Shown in pieces: positions 5,938 through 12,651 of a DNA stretch of 12,651 nucleotides. Within the stretch, counting starts at the first letter, position 1; every line of letters starts with the position of its first letter. Both the position numbers and the translations under genes were made by a program. The DNA is from CAZZKJ01 sp964654695 (GTDB lineage: Bacteria > Krumholzibacteriota > Krumholzibacteriia > WVZY01): the NCBI GenBank assembly GCA_964654695.1, contig CAZZKJ010000058.1, positions 1 through 12,651 on the forward strand. Direction: 5' to 3'. Below the pieces are notes generated by a model. The model worked only from the letters and a program-made list of their open reading frames with translations, was not told the DNA's origin and searched no databases.

Positions 5938-8253
5938 TAAAAACCGGTTTTGAGATGTGTAATCTCGATTGAAATTCGATTGAAACACGTTGGGGTGGTT
6001 GTAAAGATTGGCTACTTCAACATAGGCGCTGAGTATCCCCCATCGAGTTTGAAAATTCCTGTCCAGGCGGACATCCAGGCGGTGATAGTCTGAAAGCCTG
6101 ACGCTTCCCGGGACGCCCTCAATACCGAAGACACGGCCCGGTCCATCCTCAACCGTTTTTGCTACAGGGGTAACCGGCCTGCCGGAACGATACGACCATA
6201 AAATGCGAAGGTGCATGCTTCCGGCTAATTCAGTCCCCGCACGTATCGTGAAGCCGTGCCCCGGATCATACGCCCCGGCGTACCACCCGTCCGGGCCGTG
6301 GGCCCATGAGATTTGGTATGCTCCATTGGCATCCATTTCCGCGGTCTTGAGCAGGGGACCATTGGGATCGAGACGCAGGGATCTTCCGTATGAATAAGCC
6401 GCCGCGAAATTAAAACGCCGGCCGGCATGCGACCACTCGGCATCTATTCCATATGCGCGCCCTTGAGCTTCGCTGGCAAAACTGCCGGGAGCGATTTCGG
6501 CGATGAGTCTCCGGGTCTTTCTCGAATAAATATCAATATCGAATGAACTCATACTGCCCAGCGGGCTGGTGATACCCAGCGCCGCGTGTTCGGAAATGGA
6601 AGTTCTCAGATTTTCCGCGGTAGTGGACGGATCGCCGGGATGATCGAGCGGATGGCTTCTGTATACCCCCCAGGCCCCATGAATCGAAATCGAACCCGGA
6701 AAATATTCGATAGCAAAGCGCGGCGACAGGCTTTTTTCTTTGGAGGCGGCAAAGTATTCCATACGCGCGCCTCCAGTTATGGAGATTCTTCCGGAGAAAA
6801 GTGACCATTTATCCTGCATGTAAAACGCGTCATAACCCGTGTTCTTGCTGCCGCGTGCGGATAAAGTAACAGGGTCGCCTTCAAGGCTGCTCTCGGTCGG
6901 CGGCCCCGACCACAATTTCCAAAAACCCCGCGCGATGGATACCGAGTACGAGGTTTCTTTATCTATTATCAATGCGCCCGCTTCGAAACAATGGTTTTGT
7001 AACCGCCAATACAGATTCGCGGACGCGATCCGGGCCTGCGCGTCCCAATCCATGCTCTCCGTATCCAATCCCGATACACGCATGTCGTATTCATAAGGCT
7101 GATAGGCTAACGACACGCCGGCGCCGGCTTCGCCGTCGTTTTCACCTTTCCAAACGCAGTTCCATCCCGCAGCGATTCTCATCAAATCCCCGGACAGGCT
7201 GATTTTATCAGAGCCGTCGTCCGCCGCAAGCCCGGTCAAACCGGTTACGGCGCGGTCTCCCGAGCGAAGGAGAGACAGCGTTATCGCCTGGCCGTCCTTG
7301 AAATGCCATGAACTTTGAGCCTGGCCGTCGAAAAAATTAGGCACGGTAATCCCTTCGGTTTTACCTAAAGCGCCGAGGATCAGGTCATGATATGTCCGGC
7401 GAAAAGAAACCGTCGTATTCCATTTCTCTCTCGCGCCGCTTCGCTCGAACACGCCGCCGAGAGTGATCGGACTCGCTTCCAGGCGCCCGCCGGTTCGATA
7501 TTTATCAGGCCGGCCGCTGCTTCGGGCCGAAGGCGCAAACCCTCCCGAGCTTTCCACTTCAACATAGCCCGCAGTGCCCGGACCCAGCGAAGCCGGATGC
7601 CCGCTCGCATATGAATGCATCTTCTTGACCGCGCCCGGGTGAAAAATGCTCGTAAGCCCTCCGAGATGGTATGCCACGGGAATGGGAATTCCGTCCAGTG
7701 AGTACCCCGCCTCCGCCGGATTGCCTCCACGGAAACTCAACCTGCCGTCGATATCGCTTCTGGTTTCCACCCCGGGCGCCGCGGCAAGGACCCGGAGCGG
7801 GTCTTCGAATGCGCCCGGCGTGCTTTCCAGTTCTTCACGCGTAGTCACGCGTTCCATACCTCCGCGTTTTCTGATTCGCGCGGCTTTTATGACCACCGAC
7901 TGCTGCTCGAACAGGCGGGAAACGAGATCGAGATTGATATTCAGATCTCGTCCTTCACTGATATCAATAGGGATGTCCGATGGGGAACGAAAACTGATGT
8001 GCGAGACATTAAGCACATATTTACCCGCGGCCAATTTGCCGGTAACAAAAGAACCGTCTTTATCCGTAATGATGTTCTGGAGAACAGGTGTGTCTTGGGA
8101 ACCCACCGCATGGATGGTAATCCAGGCCCACGCGACCGGCTTTTCCGTACCTTTTTCCATTATCCTGCCGGAAACCAAGGCCCCGGAGGAAACGGCCGGA
8201 AACACAATCGCGCAAAGCGTTGTTAATAATACAATTATATAAACATACCGCAT
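5893..8253 (-). CDS. TonB-dependent outer-membrane receptor with carboxypeptidase-like N-domain
   Basis: This 786-residue outer-membrane protein imports a ligand using energy from TonB. In order it has a signal peptide (1-24), a carboxypeptidase-regulatory-like beta domain (about 26-111), a TonB-box-like stretch (SVVIKAA, 119-125), a plug domain (about 135-237, with LSFRGGNPAEAGYSLDGIP and the YHLGGLTSIFHP segment) and a 22-strand-type barrel (about 240-786) ending in GMVLVF. The terminal Phe is the usual assembly signal. Length is normal, with no frameshift. AGGA lies seven bases before the ATG. The ligand is unknown; no periplasmic binding protein, ABC transporter or SusD-like partner is adjacent, and no cobalamin-riboswitch core was seen upstream. 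The 3' end overlaps the convergent glycosyltransferase gene by 45 bases. Confidence 0.95.
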   Translation of the reverse strand: MRYVYIIVLLTTLCAIVFPAVSSGALVSGRIMEKGTEKPVAWAWITIHAVGSQDTPVLQNIITDKDGSFVTGKLAAGKYVLNVSHISFRSPSDIPIDISEGRDLNINLDLVSRLFEQQSVVIKAARIRKRGGMERVTTREELESTPGAFEDPLRVLAAAPGVETRSDIDGRLSFRGGNPAEAGYSLDGIPIPVAYHLGGLTSIFHPGAVKKMHSYASGHPASLGPGTAGYVEVESSGGFAPSARSSGRPDKYRTGGRLEASPITLGGVFERSGAREKWNTTVSFRRTYHDLILGALGKTEGITVPNFFDGQAQSSWHFKDGQAITLSLLRSGDRAVTGLTGLAADDGSDKISLSGDLMRIAAGWNCVWKGENDGEAGAGVSLAYQPYEYDMRVSGLDTESMDWDAQARIASANLYWRLQNHCFEAGALIIDKETSYSVSIARGFWKLWSGPPTESSLEGDPVTLSARGSKNTGYDAFYMQDKWSLFSGRISITGGARMEYFAASKEKSLSPRFAIEYFPGSISIHGAWGVYRSHPLDHPGDPSTTAENLRTSISEHAALGITSPLGSMSSFDIDIYSRKTRRLIAEIAPGSFASEAQGRAYGIDAEWSHAGRRFNFAAAYSYGRSLRLDPNGPLLKTAEMDANGAYQISWAHGPDGWYAGAYDPGHGFTIRAGTELAGSMHLRILWSYRSGRPVTPVAKTVEDGPGRVFGIEGVPGSVRLSDYHRLDVRLDRNFQTRWGILSAYVEVANLYNHPNVFQSNFNRDYTSQNRFLSLPILPTAGMVLVF

Positions 8254-8326
8254 GAAACGGTCCTGGAGCTGAGCAATGGTGTCGTACCGGTGTCCCGTTT
8301 TAGATTCGGAGCCGAAGGAATTTACA

Positions 8327-8337
8327 TTTGTAACAAA
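8327..8337. promoter_or_regulatory. Palindrome TTTGT-A-ACAAA, possible operator
   Basis: Perfect five-base arms around a single base, in the receptor leader about 75 bases before its ATG and downstream of the candidate promoter. It could bind a dimeric repressor. It does not match a canonical Fur box well. Confidence 0.2.
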
Positions 8338-8414
8338 CTATTTCGCAACCAGTTATGCGGATTGCCGTGGGTAAGACTGAGGGTCAATTGAGATGCTTTC
8401 TAATTACGGATACA

Positions 8415-8444
8415 ATTCTACCATATAAGGAGGATCCGGATCAA
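8415..8444 (-). promoter_or_regulatory. Candidate promoter of the TonB receptor gene
   Basis: On the - strand, TTGATC (8439-8444) and TAGAAT (8415-8420) are spaced by 18 bases. The -10 matches five of six consensus bases and the -35 four of six. Confidence 0.35.
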
Positions 8445-8458
8445 CCTGAAACTGCAGA

Positions 8459-8474
8459 GGGGCAATCAAGCCCC
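8459..8474 (-). terminator. Small GC hairpin after the lipoprotein gene (weak terminator)
   Basis: GGGGC and GCCCC pair perfectly around a six-base loop, about 70 bases past the lipoprotein stop on the - strand. No T-run follows, so it is at best a weak or factor-assisted stop. Confidence 0.25.
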
Positions 8475-8544
8475 GGGTTCAACACCAGCCGGCCCAATGG
8501 AAGCGGGAGCCTGGAGCCGCGATTGCATTTGATACAAATATCGC

Positions 8545-9177
8545 CTAATCATATTTCTTCAATCCCGCCATCTCGGCCATACGTCGGGCCGCGCGATAGG
8601 CGAGATCGTTTACATCTTCACCGTATTCATCAAAAGGCATTGTAATCTGGAAGAGAATTTCCAGGCTTTCGGCGTCGACCAGCTTGAGATGCATCGATGT
8701 TGCGCGCGTCTCCGACAGCGAGCCCCCCGGCTTATTGAAAAAGACACTGCCCAGGAGAATTGCTTCCAGACCATATTTATCATGAAGCTCCTTTAGCAAG
8801 CCTAAGCTTATCACGAAGACCCGGTGCTTCCCGTTCGATTCTCCATCCGGAACCTCGACCGGAAGCTCCCTCAGCTTGAAACCGTGAGATGAGAGTTTCG
8901 ATGTGATAAGTCCGGTGAATATCTGGCTCATGGGTGTGATTGCAAGTTTGGTTTCCGCAGGCGGTGATATGTAGATTTTGTTTTTCTCGGCGCCGAACAA
9001 AATCCTCCGGTTGCCCATCGGAGCTCTCGGGGCGGACACCAGAGGGAAGATCCCTATTGAAGTTGGAATGCGGTCCGCTCCCGCAGAGATCGTGCTCATT
9101 AACTGCCCGCCGCCCGATGCGCATCCGGCAGTCACCAACAAGACCACAAAAATCCCCAGCTTTCCGAAATTATTCAT
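8545..9177 (-). CDS. Outer-envelope lipoprotein, CsgG/LpoB-like fold
   Basis: This 210-residue lipoprotein has a lipobox VTAGC with the lipidated Cys at 19. The mature part begins with a glycine/serine-rich linker. It continues with the strand TSIGIFPL and later YGLEAILLGSVFF and MHLKLVDAESLEILFQI. That pattern, one strand ending in -GSV- and another reading LVDxESxEIL, is typical of CsgG/LpoB/GNA1162-type periplasmic domains that assist envelope complexes. The exact family is not certain. The start is ATG 9177, nine bases after GGAGG (9187-9191); a TTG at 9186 directly abuts that site and is too close. A TATAAT box stands about 30 bases upstream. The neighbours do not reveal a partner complex. 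Confidence 0.75.
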   Translation of the reverse strand: MNNFGKLGIFVVLLVTAGCASGGGQLMSTISAGADRIPTSIGIFPLVSAPRAPMGNRRILFGAEKNKIYISPPAETKLAITPMSQIFTGLITSKLSSHGFKLRELPVEVPDGESNGKHRVFVISLGLLKELHDKYGLEAILLGSVFFNKPGGSLSETRATSMHLKLVDAESLEILFQITMPFDEYGEDVNDLAYRAARRMAEMAGLKKYD

Positions 9178-9206
9178 CCTATTCAACCTCCGAATTTGAT
9201 ATGTTC

Positions 9207-9212
9207 ATTATA
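9207..9212 (-). promoter_or_regulatory. -10 box (TATAAT) of the lipoprotein gene
   Basis: A perfect TATAAT on the - strand, 29 bases before ATG 9177, in the 83-base gap after the methyltransferase gene. No good -35 lies 16 to 18 bases upstream, so an activator or another sigma factor may be needed, or the match is chance in AT-rich sequence. Confidence 0.35.
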
Positions 9213-9260
9213 ATCGATTGTACTATCAATCCGCGTATCCTTTAGCATATTTTCCGTCCC

Positions 9261-9947
9261 TTAGAGATCTGCATCTTCTACCTGCATTTCACAGAAAACG
9301 CTCGAGTTGTCGATAGTGGTTATTAAAGGCTCTACGCTTAACGCGTTACAGAGTGAACAATAATCCTCCGAACTGAATGTTCCGACCCGGAAGCCGTCTT
9401 TGCAAACGATTTTTCCTGCGCCGGTCTGTTCGTAATCGATTTCACCCACTAAACCTTCCCCTGCCTGCGATTCGAACCAGCGCAGGCGTTCCGGCCAGAA
9501 TTCGGAAGCGTAACTCGAGAATATCGCGCGCCCATAGGGCTTAGTAACCCTCATGGCTTCGCGCACCAGTGAGTCCGGATTGCATGCAAACGCACAAATG
9601 CCGTTTTGCACGCAAACTACCACGTCAAACTTGCGGTCCCGAAAAGCGAGCGCCGACGCATCCATTTGTATAAAATCGCACGGCGATTCGGAATCGGCGA
9701 GACGGTCGGCTAACATAAGGCTTTCTAAAGATGTGTCTATCCCGATTACACGAGATGCGGCTTCGGCGAGGCGAAACGCCACGCGTCCGTACCCACACCC
9801 AAGTTCCAATATCGAGTCCACCGGCCGGATTCGGCTCACAACAAATTCGATTTCCGCCTCAAGATACTGCTTCACACGCGGGGATGCCGACTCATAGCAT
9901 CTCAATAGACGTTCGCCCGACAGCTTTTTTGAATAGTATGAGTGCAT
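9261..9947 (-). CDS. Class I SAM-dependent methyltransferase
   Basis: This 228-residue cytoplasmic enzyme has a Rossmann fold that transfers methyl groups from S-adenosylmethionine. Motif I is LELGCGYGR (47-55), the acidic ribose-binding residue is Asp71 (VIGIDTS), an MDAS turn lies at 95-98, and the strand-4 motif is FDVVVC (107-112). The final third (VGEIDYEQTGAGKIVCKDGF and the following FSSEDY) resembles the substrate-side region of small Methyltransf_11/25 proteins, but the substrate cannot be named. Start is ATG 9947 with only a modest AAAGG nine bases upstream. It lies 85 bases after the next lipoprotein gene on the same strand and may share its transcript. Confidence 0.88.
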   Translation of the reverse strand: MHSYYSKKLSGERLLRCYESASPRVKQYLEAEIEFVVSRIRPVDSILELGCGYGRVAFRLAEAASRVIGIDTSLESLMLADRLADSESPCDFIQMDASALAFRDRKFDVVVCVQNGICAFACNPDSLVREAMRVTKPYGRAIFSSYASEFWPERLRWFESQAGEGLVGEIDYEQTGAGKIVCKDGFRVGTFSSEDYCSLCNALSVEPLITTIDNSSVFCEMQVEDADL

Positions 9948-10032
9948 GCTCGGGGGCCTTTGTCTGAAGCGAGGGGCAAGAGTCGCCGGCTTAAAACTCG
10001 CGCCGTTCAGTTTCAGGATCGTCTCGGCCGTT

Positions 10033-10482
10033 CTATCGAGATATAAGTCCCACTTTTACTCGCAGAAGGTCTTCGCCGATCTCTATAATTCTGAACGATA
10101 CGGATTCAACCAGCTTTCTATTCGCATCGTAAATCAGAATGACTCTGCTATCTTGAGGATCCGTTCTCCATGTGCCCTGTTTCATGAAATGAGCATCCGT
10201 GGGATGCAGAAACAGCCATTCGCATTTCCCATCTTCGCTGAAGATATAGCGCATCCTGAACTGGCTTGGAGGGAACTGTTTGAATTCTATGGGGCGAAAA
10301 ATATTAACAGATCCGGTTTGAGTTCTCGGTTCTTCTTCGTAGGAGCGAATCCAACTCCGGAACAAATACGAAAGGTCAATGTCCTTGGTTGTGCCTGTTT
10401 GCTGAGGATCTTCCCTGCAGCCGGAGGTGAGTGCCAACGCGAAGAAAGACAGGACTACAACCGCCAATTTGAATGGCTTCAT
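10033..10482 (-). CDS. Small lipoprotein of an uncharacterised, lipocalin-like family
   Basis: This 149-residue lipoprotein has a typical lipobox LTSGC with the lipidated Cys at 22. The mature domain shows WIRSYEEE, FRPIEFKQFPPSQFR, a PTDAH stretch and QGTWRTDP. This W-x-x-S-x-E-E / FRP...FPPS / G-T-W pattern recalls a widespread group of hypothetical proteins with a small beta-barrel (lipocalin-like) look; function is not known and the fold is my inference. ATG 10482 was chosen over an in-frame start at 10515 because GGGAGAG (10488-10494) sits five bases before it and the signal peptide then begins normally (MKPFKLA). A good promoter lies 55 bases upstream. Confidence 0.8.
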   Translation of the reverse strand: MKPFKLAVVVLSFFALALTSGCREDPQQTGTTKDIDLSYLFRSWIRSYEEEPRTQTGSVNIFRPIEFKQFPPSQFRMRYIFSEDGKCEWLFLHPTDAHFMKQGTWRTDPQDSRVILIYDANRKLVESVSFRIIEIGEDLLRVKVGLISR

Positions 10483-10536
10483 CAGCGCTCTCCCGGAGGA
10501 ACGAGCTTTCAGCAAGACTGTTTGCAGACCATATCT

Positions 10537-10565
10537 ATTATAAACAATTACAGACTACAAGGCAA
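10537..10565 (-). promoter_or_regulatory. Sigma-70-like promoter of the small lipoprotein gene
   Basis: On the - strand, TTGCCT (10560-10565) and a perfect TATAAT (10537-10542) are separated by exactly 17 bases. The predicted transcript starts about 48 bases before ATG 10482. This is the best-formed promoter in the window and argues that the lipoprotein gene is not simply read through from the fibre-protein gene. Confidence 0.5.
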
Positions 10566-10671
10566 CTCGCAGCAGAAATATATCATCCGCTCGGCGGTCG
10601 GCCGCGGCTCAGATGCGAAACCTCGTAGAATAAGTATTATTCCCGCTTCACCGCGGGCAAAGTCAATTATC

Positions 10672-12651
10672 CTAACGCTGCCGTTCCCGGGCAAGCTCCT
10701 CTTTTACGGCATCCAACTCGGCGCGCATCGCGGCCATTTCGCGGTCTATCCTGGCTTGGTTAGCAGCTTGGGATTCTATGCGCTCCTGCGCTATCTCGAC
10801 CGCGGTAAGGCCGCCCCTTGCGGGAGCTTGGTCGTCGGGTATGTTCTCCGAGCTTGCCAGAGTCGGCGTAACTGTTCCGTACTGAGTCGGTATGAAAACG
10901 AGGGAGAGCTGCATGTCATACGCTGTTATGTTTCCGCCGACTTCCTGACCGCTAAGGTAGAAAAATTTCGATCCGGCGGATGTAACCTCGAATATTCCCT
11001 GGACGGTCACCGGAAAATAATAACTCCCGGTGGGCACTCCCGGAGCAAGAATGAGATCCACATCCTGGTTGTCGGGGAAAACTCCGACGGCATCAGAAAC
11101 GCCGAACCTGCCGAAGCTCTGAGTGCCGTTAGTATGACTGATCCAAGGTTGGCATGTGCCTATTGCCAGGACATAACCGGCACTGGGAACATTGATGCTG
11201 CGTACGAGCAGCGTTTGAACCGCCGAAGACAAGGATACACTGCCTGTTCCGTTTGTGGCACTGGCGACTCCGGGCTCATCGTTTATTTCCGCCGCATCGA
11301 TTGCGCCCACCGGCAGGCTTACCGAAGCATCTCCTGCAACATCCATCCTCATTATAACCGACCGGGACGCCCCGGTTACACCGACATACGGATCATTGGA
11401 TCCCGCAAAATTACCGTCTACTTCAAAAGCGTTGGTTCCCACTTCGTCGCGCTTCACCGTCAAGATTCCGCCCCCGCCGGTTGATCCATCAGCTTGTAAC
11501 TCAACAGCGGAATTGTAGCTCTCATCCTTTACGCTCAAAATACCGCCGAATATATCATGGCTTGCAAACAAGACGGGATTGGCATAACCACTGCGGTATA
11601 ATTTCAGCCACCCGTCTGCGGATGCGCTCCCCAGCGCAGCCCCGCCGATTACATGCAGCTTATCCAAGGGGCTGGCCGTTCCTATACCGAGCTTGCCCGC
11701 GCTGTCCAGTATCACACCCTGCCCGTTGGCTATAAACTGCAGCTCTCCTCCGGGGCGGTTGTTGAAGATTCGCATTCGGTTCGCGTATGGAACATGATCG
11801 TTGTCATAGGCAATTATCCCCGCCACCTCCCCGTTTTCATCGGAAAACGCGAGCCTTTCCGCGGAAGCTGCACCGGTATTGGGATTCTGGATATTGATTC
11901 CCATAATCGAATTCACATCCTGATAAATATGCAGGTTCGATCCGGGACTCTGGGTTCCGATTCCAATCTTGGAACCCACATCGAATATCGTGCCGGACGC
12001 AACCCAGCTCGACGCGTCATGGCGGAGCATCTGGCCGTCCGTCCCCGTCGGCAGCGTTCCGCCGGCCCCGCCGGTAAGCGACTTCCACGCGCTGCCGTTG
12101 TAGCCTTCAAAATCGCTTCCTGTCCAGCGAAGGGTTCCTGCGTTCGTGTTCGGCGTCGTTCCTATTTTCAGTCCGCCGGCAATATCAAGTTTTTCCAAAG
12201 GGAAATCATTACCAATACCTACATCGCCCCCGGAAGCTATTTTTAAATAATTAATGTTGTTGATTTGAAAGGTCATCCCGGAGCCGGGAACCAAAGTACC
12301 TATGAACAAATCCCCCCCGCTGCCGGCCTTTCTTATCCTGGCTTCGGTTATGCCGTTGAACTTGAAATCGATTGCGTCCTGGGAACCGGGTCCCGCAGAG
12401 TTGTCAATGGCTATGGCGGGAGAATTCGCACTGGTGTTATTATGGTCTATTTCCAGAGGCGCGGACGGCGTTGTCGTTCCTATTCCAACATTTCCCGAAG
12501 CCTTGAACACGTTCGCGCTCCCCGAGACCGCCTGCGAGTTCAGGCTGTACGCAGAAGCCGAGAGGGGCCGGCGGGGAGGCATCTCGGGACCCGCCGCAAC
12601 CGCAATCCCAAGGTAGTAGGGGACGTCAAAAGACAGGTTCAAAGGGACGAG
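10672..12651 (-). CDS. Large fibre-like surface protein with GIGT repeats (5' cut by window edge)
   Basis: This is the C-terminal 659 residues of a larger protein. The frame is open to the right edge and no true start is seen; a TTG at 12642 lies inside a conserved segment (LSFDVPYYLGIAV, then EMPPRRPLSASAYS) that normally follows an N-terminal domain. Counting from that TTG, four copies of a GIGTxxPxxxLxI motif occur at 52-65, 141-154, 226-239 and 318-331, as in phage tail fibres and bacterial surface stalks. An LRWTGSDFEGYNGSAWKSL segment lies at 171-189. Residues about 477-587 are beta-rich and resemble a C1q/TNF-like head. A helical, charged coiled coil (about 612-656) ends the protein. 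No S74 peptidase or YadA anchor is present. It is probably an exported, possibly trimeric adhesin or stalk. No phage genes lie nearby. Confidence 0.82.
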   Translation of the reverse strand, partial: LVPLNLSFDVPYYLGIAVAAGPEMPPRRPLSASAYSLNSQAVSGSANVFKASGNVGIGTTTPSAPLEIDHNNTSANSPAIAIDNSAGPGSQDAIDFKFNGITEARIRKAGSGGDLFIGTLVPGSGMTFQINNINYLKIASGGDVGIGNDFPLEKLDIAGGLKIGTTPNTNAGTLRWTGSDFEGYNGSAWKSLTGGAGGTLPTGTDGQMLRHDASSWVASGTIFDVGSKIGIGTQSPGSNLHIYQDVNSIMGINIQNPNTGAASAERLAFSDENGEVAGIIAYDNDHVPYANRMRIFNNRPGGELQFIANGQGVILDSAGKLGIGTASPLDKLHVIGGAALGSASADGWLKLYRSGYANPVLFASHDIFGGILSVKDESYNSAVELQADGSTGGGGILTVKRDEVGTNAFEVDGNFAGSNDPYVGVTGASRSVIMRMDVAGDASVSLPVGAIDAAEINDEPGVASATNGTGSVSLSSAVQTLLVRSINVPSAGYVLAIGTCQPWISHTNGTQSFGRFGVSDAVGVFPDNQDVDLILAPGVPTGSYYFPVTVQGIFEVTSAGSKFFYLSGQEVGGNITAYDMQLSLVFIPTQYGTVTPTLASSENIPDDQAPARGGLTAVEIAQERIESQAANQARIDREMAAMRAELDAVKEELARERQR

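Larger units (their letters stand above)
8254..8544 (-). other. Intergenic leader region of the receptor gene
   Basis: This 291-base gap has no convincing gene. It holds a promoter candidate (8415-8444), a TTTGT-A-ACAAA palindrome (8327-8337) and a small GGGGC/GCCCC hairpin (8459-8474). If that promoter is used, the receptor mRNA has a leader of about 150 bases. A 96-codon open frame on the + strand from 8355 has no ribosome site and runs into the lipoprotein gene, so I treat it as chance. Confidence 0.5.

Noticed and set aside
5940..5951. Perfect palindrome AAAACCGGTTTT just after the glycosyltransferase stop, as a terminator
   Set aside because: It has no loop and is not followed by a T-run, and it lies inside the receptor coding sequence, so it is more likely chance.
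8355..8645. A 96-codon open frame on the + strand in the receptor leader
   Set aside because: No ribosome site, low-complexity polar product, and it runs about 100 bases into the lipoprotein gene on the other strand.
10628..10642. GAATAA-GTA-TTATTC hairpin after the fibre-protein gene as a terminator
   Set aside because: The six-base stem is almost all A/T and too weak, and no T-run follows.
9946..11484. A 512-codon open frame on the + strand
   Set aside because: It lies antisense to the small lipoprotein and the fibre-protein gene, both of which have clear domain or lipobox features. Its product has no recognisable motif and is rich in arginine and serine, as expected of antisense translation. 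It has no convincing ribosome site.
10672..12651. Prophage tail-fibre gene as evidence of a phage in this window
   Set aside because: GIGT repeats also occur in bacterial surface proteins, and no phage structural, lysis, integrase or replication genes are present.

Overview
This window looks like a piece of chromosome from a Gram-negative, respiratory and probably anaerobic or facultative bacterium. The signs are a periplasmic eleven-haem cytochrome c, a TonB-dependent outer-membrane receptor, two lipobox-bearing lipoproteins, and a protein of the MqnA/MqnD (futalosine menaquinone pathway) family. Base composition is moderate and several candidate promoters resemble sigma-70 sites. The genus cannot be fixed. 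The receptor with an N-terminal carboxypeptidase-like domain and the large GIGT-repeat surface protein are compatible with FCB-group or other deep-branching lineages, but that is only an impression. No tRNA, rRNA, CRISPR array, transposase or integrase was seen.

Layout. The left part (about 1-1303) holds a stand-alone CHAT-domain (caspase-like) protein on the + strand, possibly overlapping the end of a gene cut off by the window edge. Next (1513-3551, +) is a two-gene respiratory unit coupled by an ATGA overlap: a membrane-anchored eleven-haem cytochrome c and a four-helix cytochrome b. Together they look like a quinol:cytochrome c oxidoreductase. A convergent MqnA-like gene (3566-4387, -) ends 14 bases away. 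After a divergent promoter region comes a GT-C-like membrane glycosyltransferase (4615-5937, +), whose last 45 bases overlap the 3' end of a convergent TonB-dependent receptor gene (5893-8253, -).

The right part is entirely on the - strand: a CsgG/LpoB-like lipoprotein (8545-9177), a class I SAM methyltransferase (9261-9947), a small lipoprotein (10033-10482) with a good promoter, and the C-terminal 659 residues of a large fibre-like surface protein (10672 to the right edge). These four may be partly co-transcribed, but the gaps of 83, 85 and 189 bases and the internal promoter candidates suggest separate units.

How they may work together. The clearest functional unit is the cytochrome c/cytochrome b pair. 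An MqnA-like gene beside it suggests a menaquinone link, but this MqnA homologue differs at two positions usually conserved in the chorismate-dehydratase pocket, so its activity is doubtful. The other genes (receptor, lipoproteins, fibre protein, glycosyltransferase) share an envelope theme but show no obvious shared pathway. I did not find a clear new multi-gene system. The best candidates for a second look are the CHAT protein with its cut-off upstream partner, the respiratory pair with the divergent MqnA-like protein, and the overlapping gene ends at 5893-5937.
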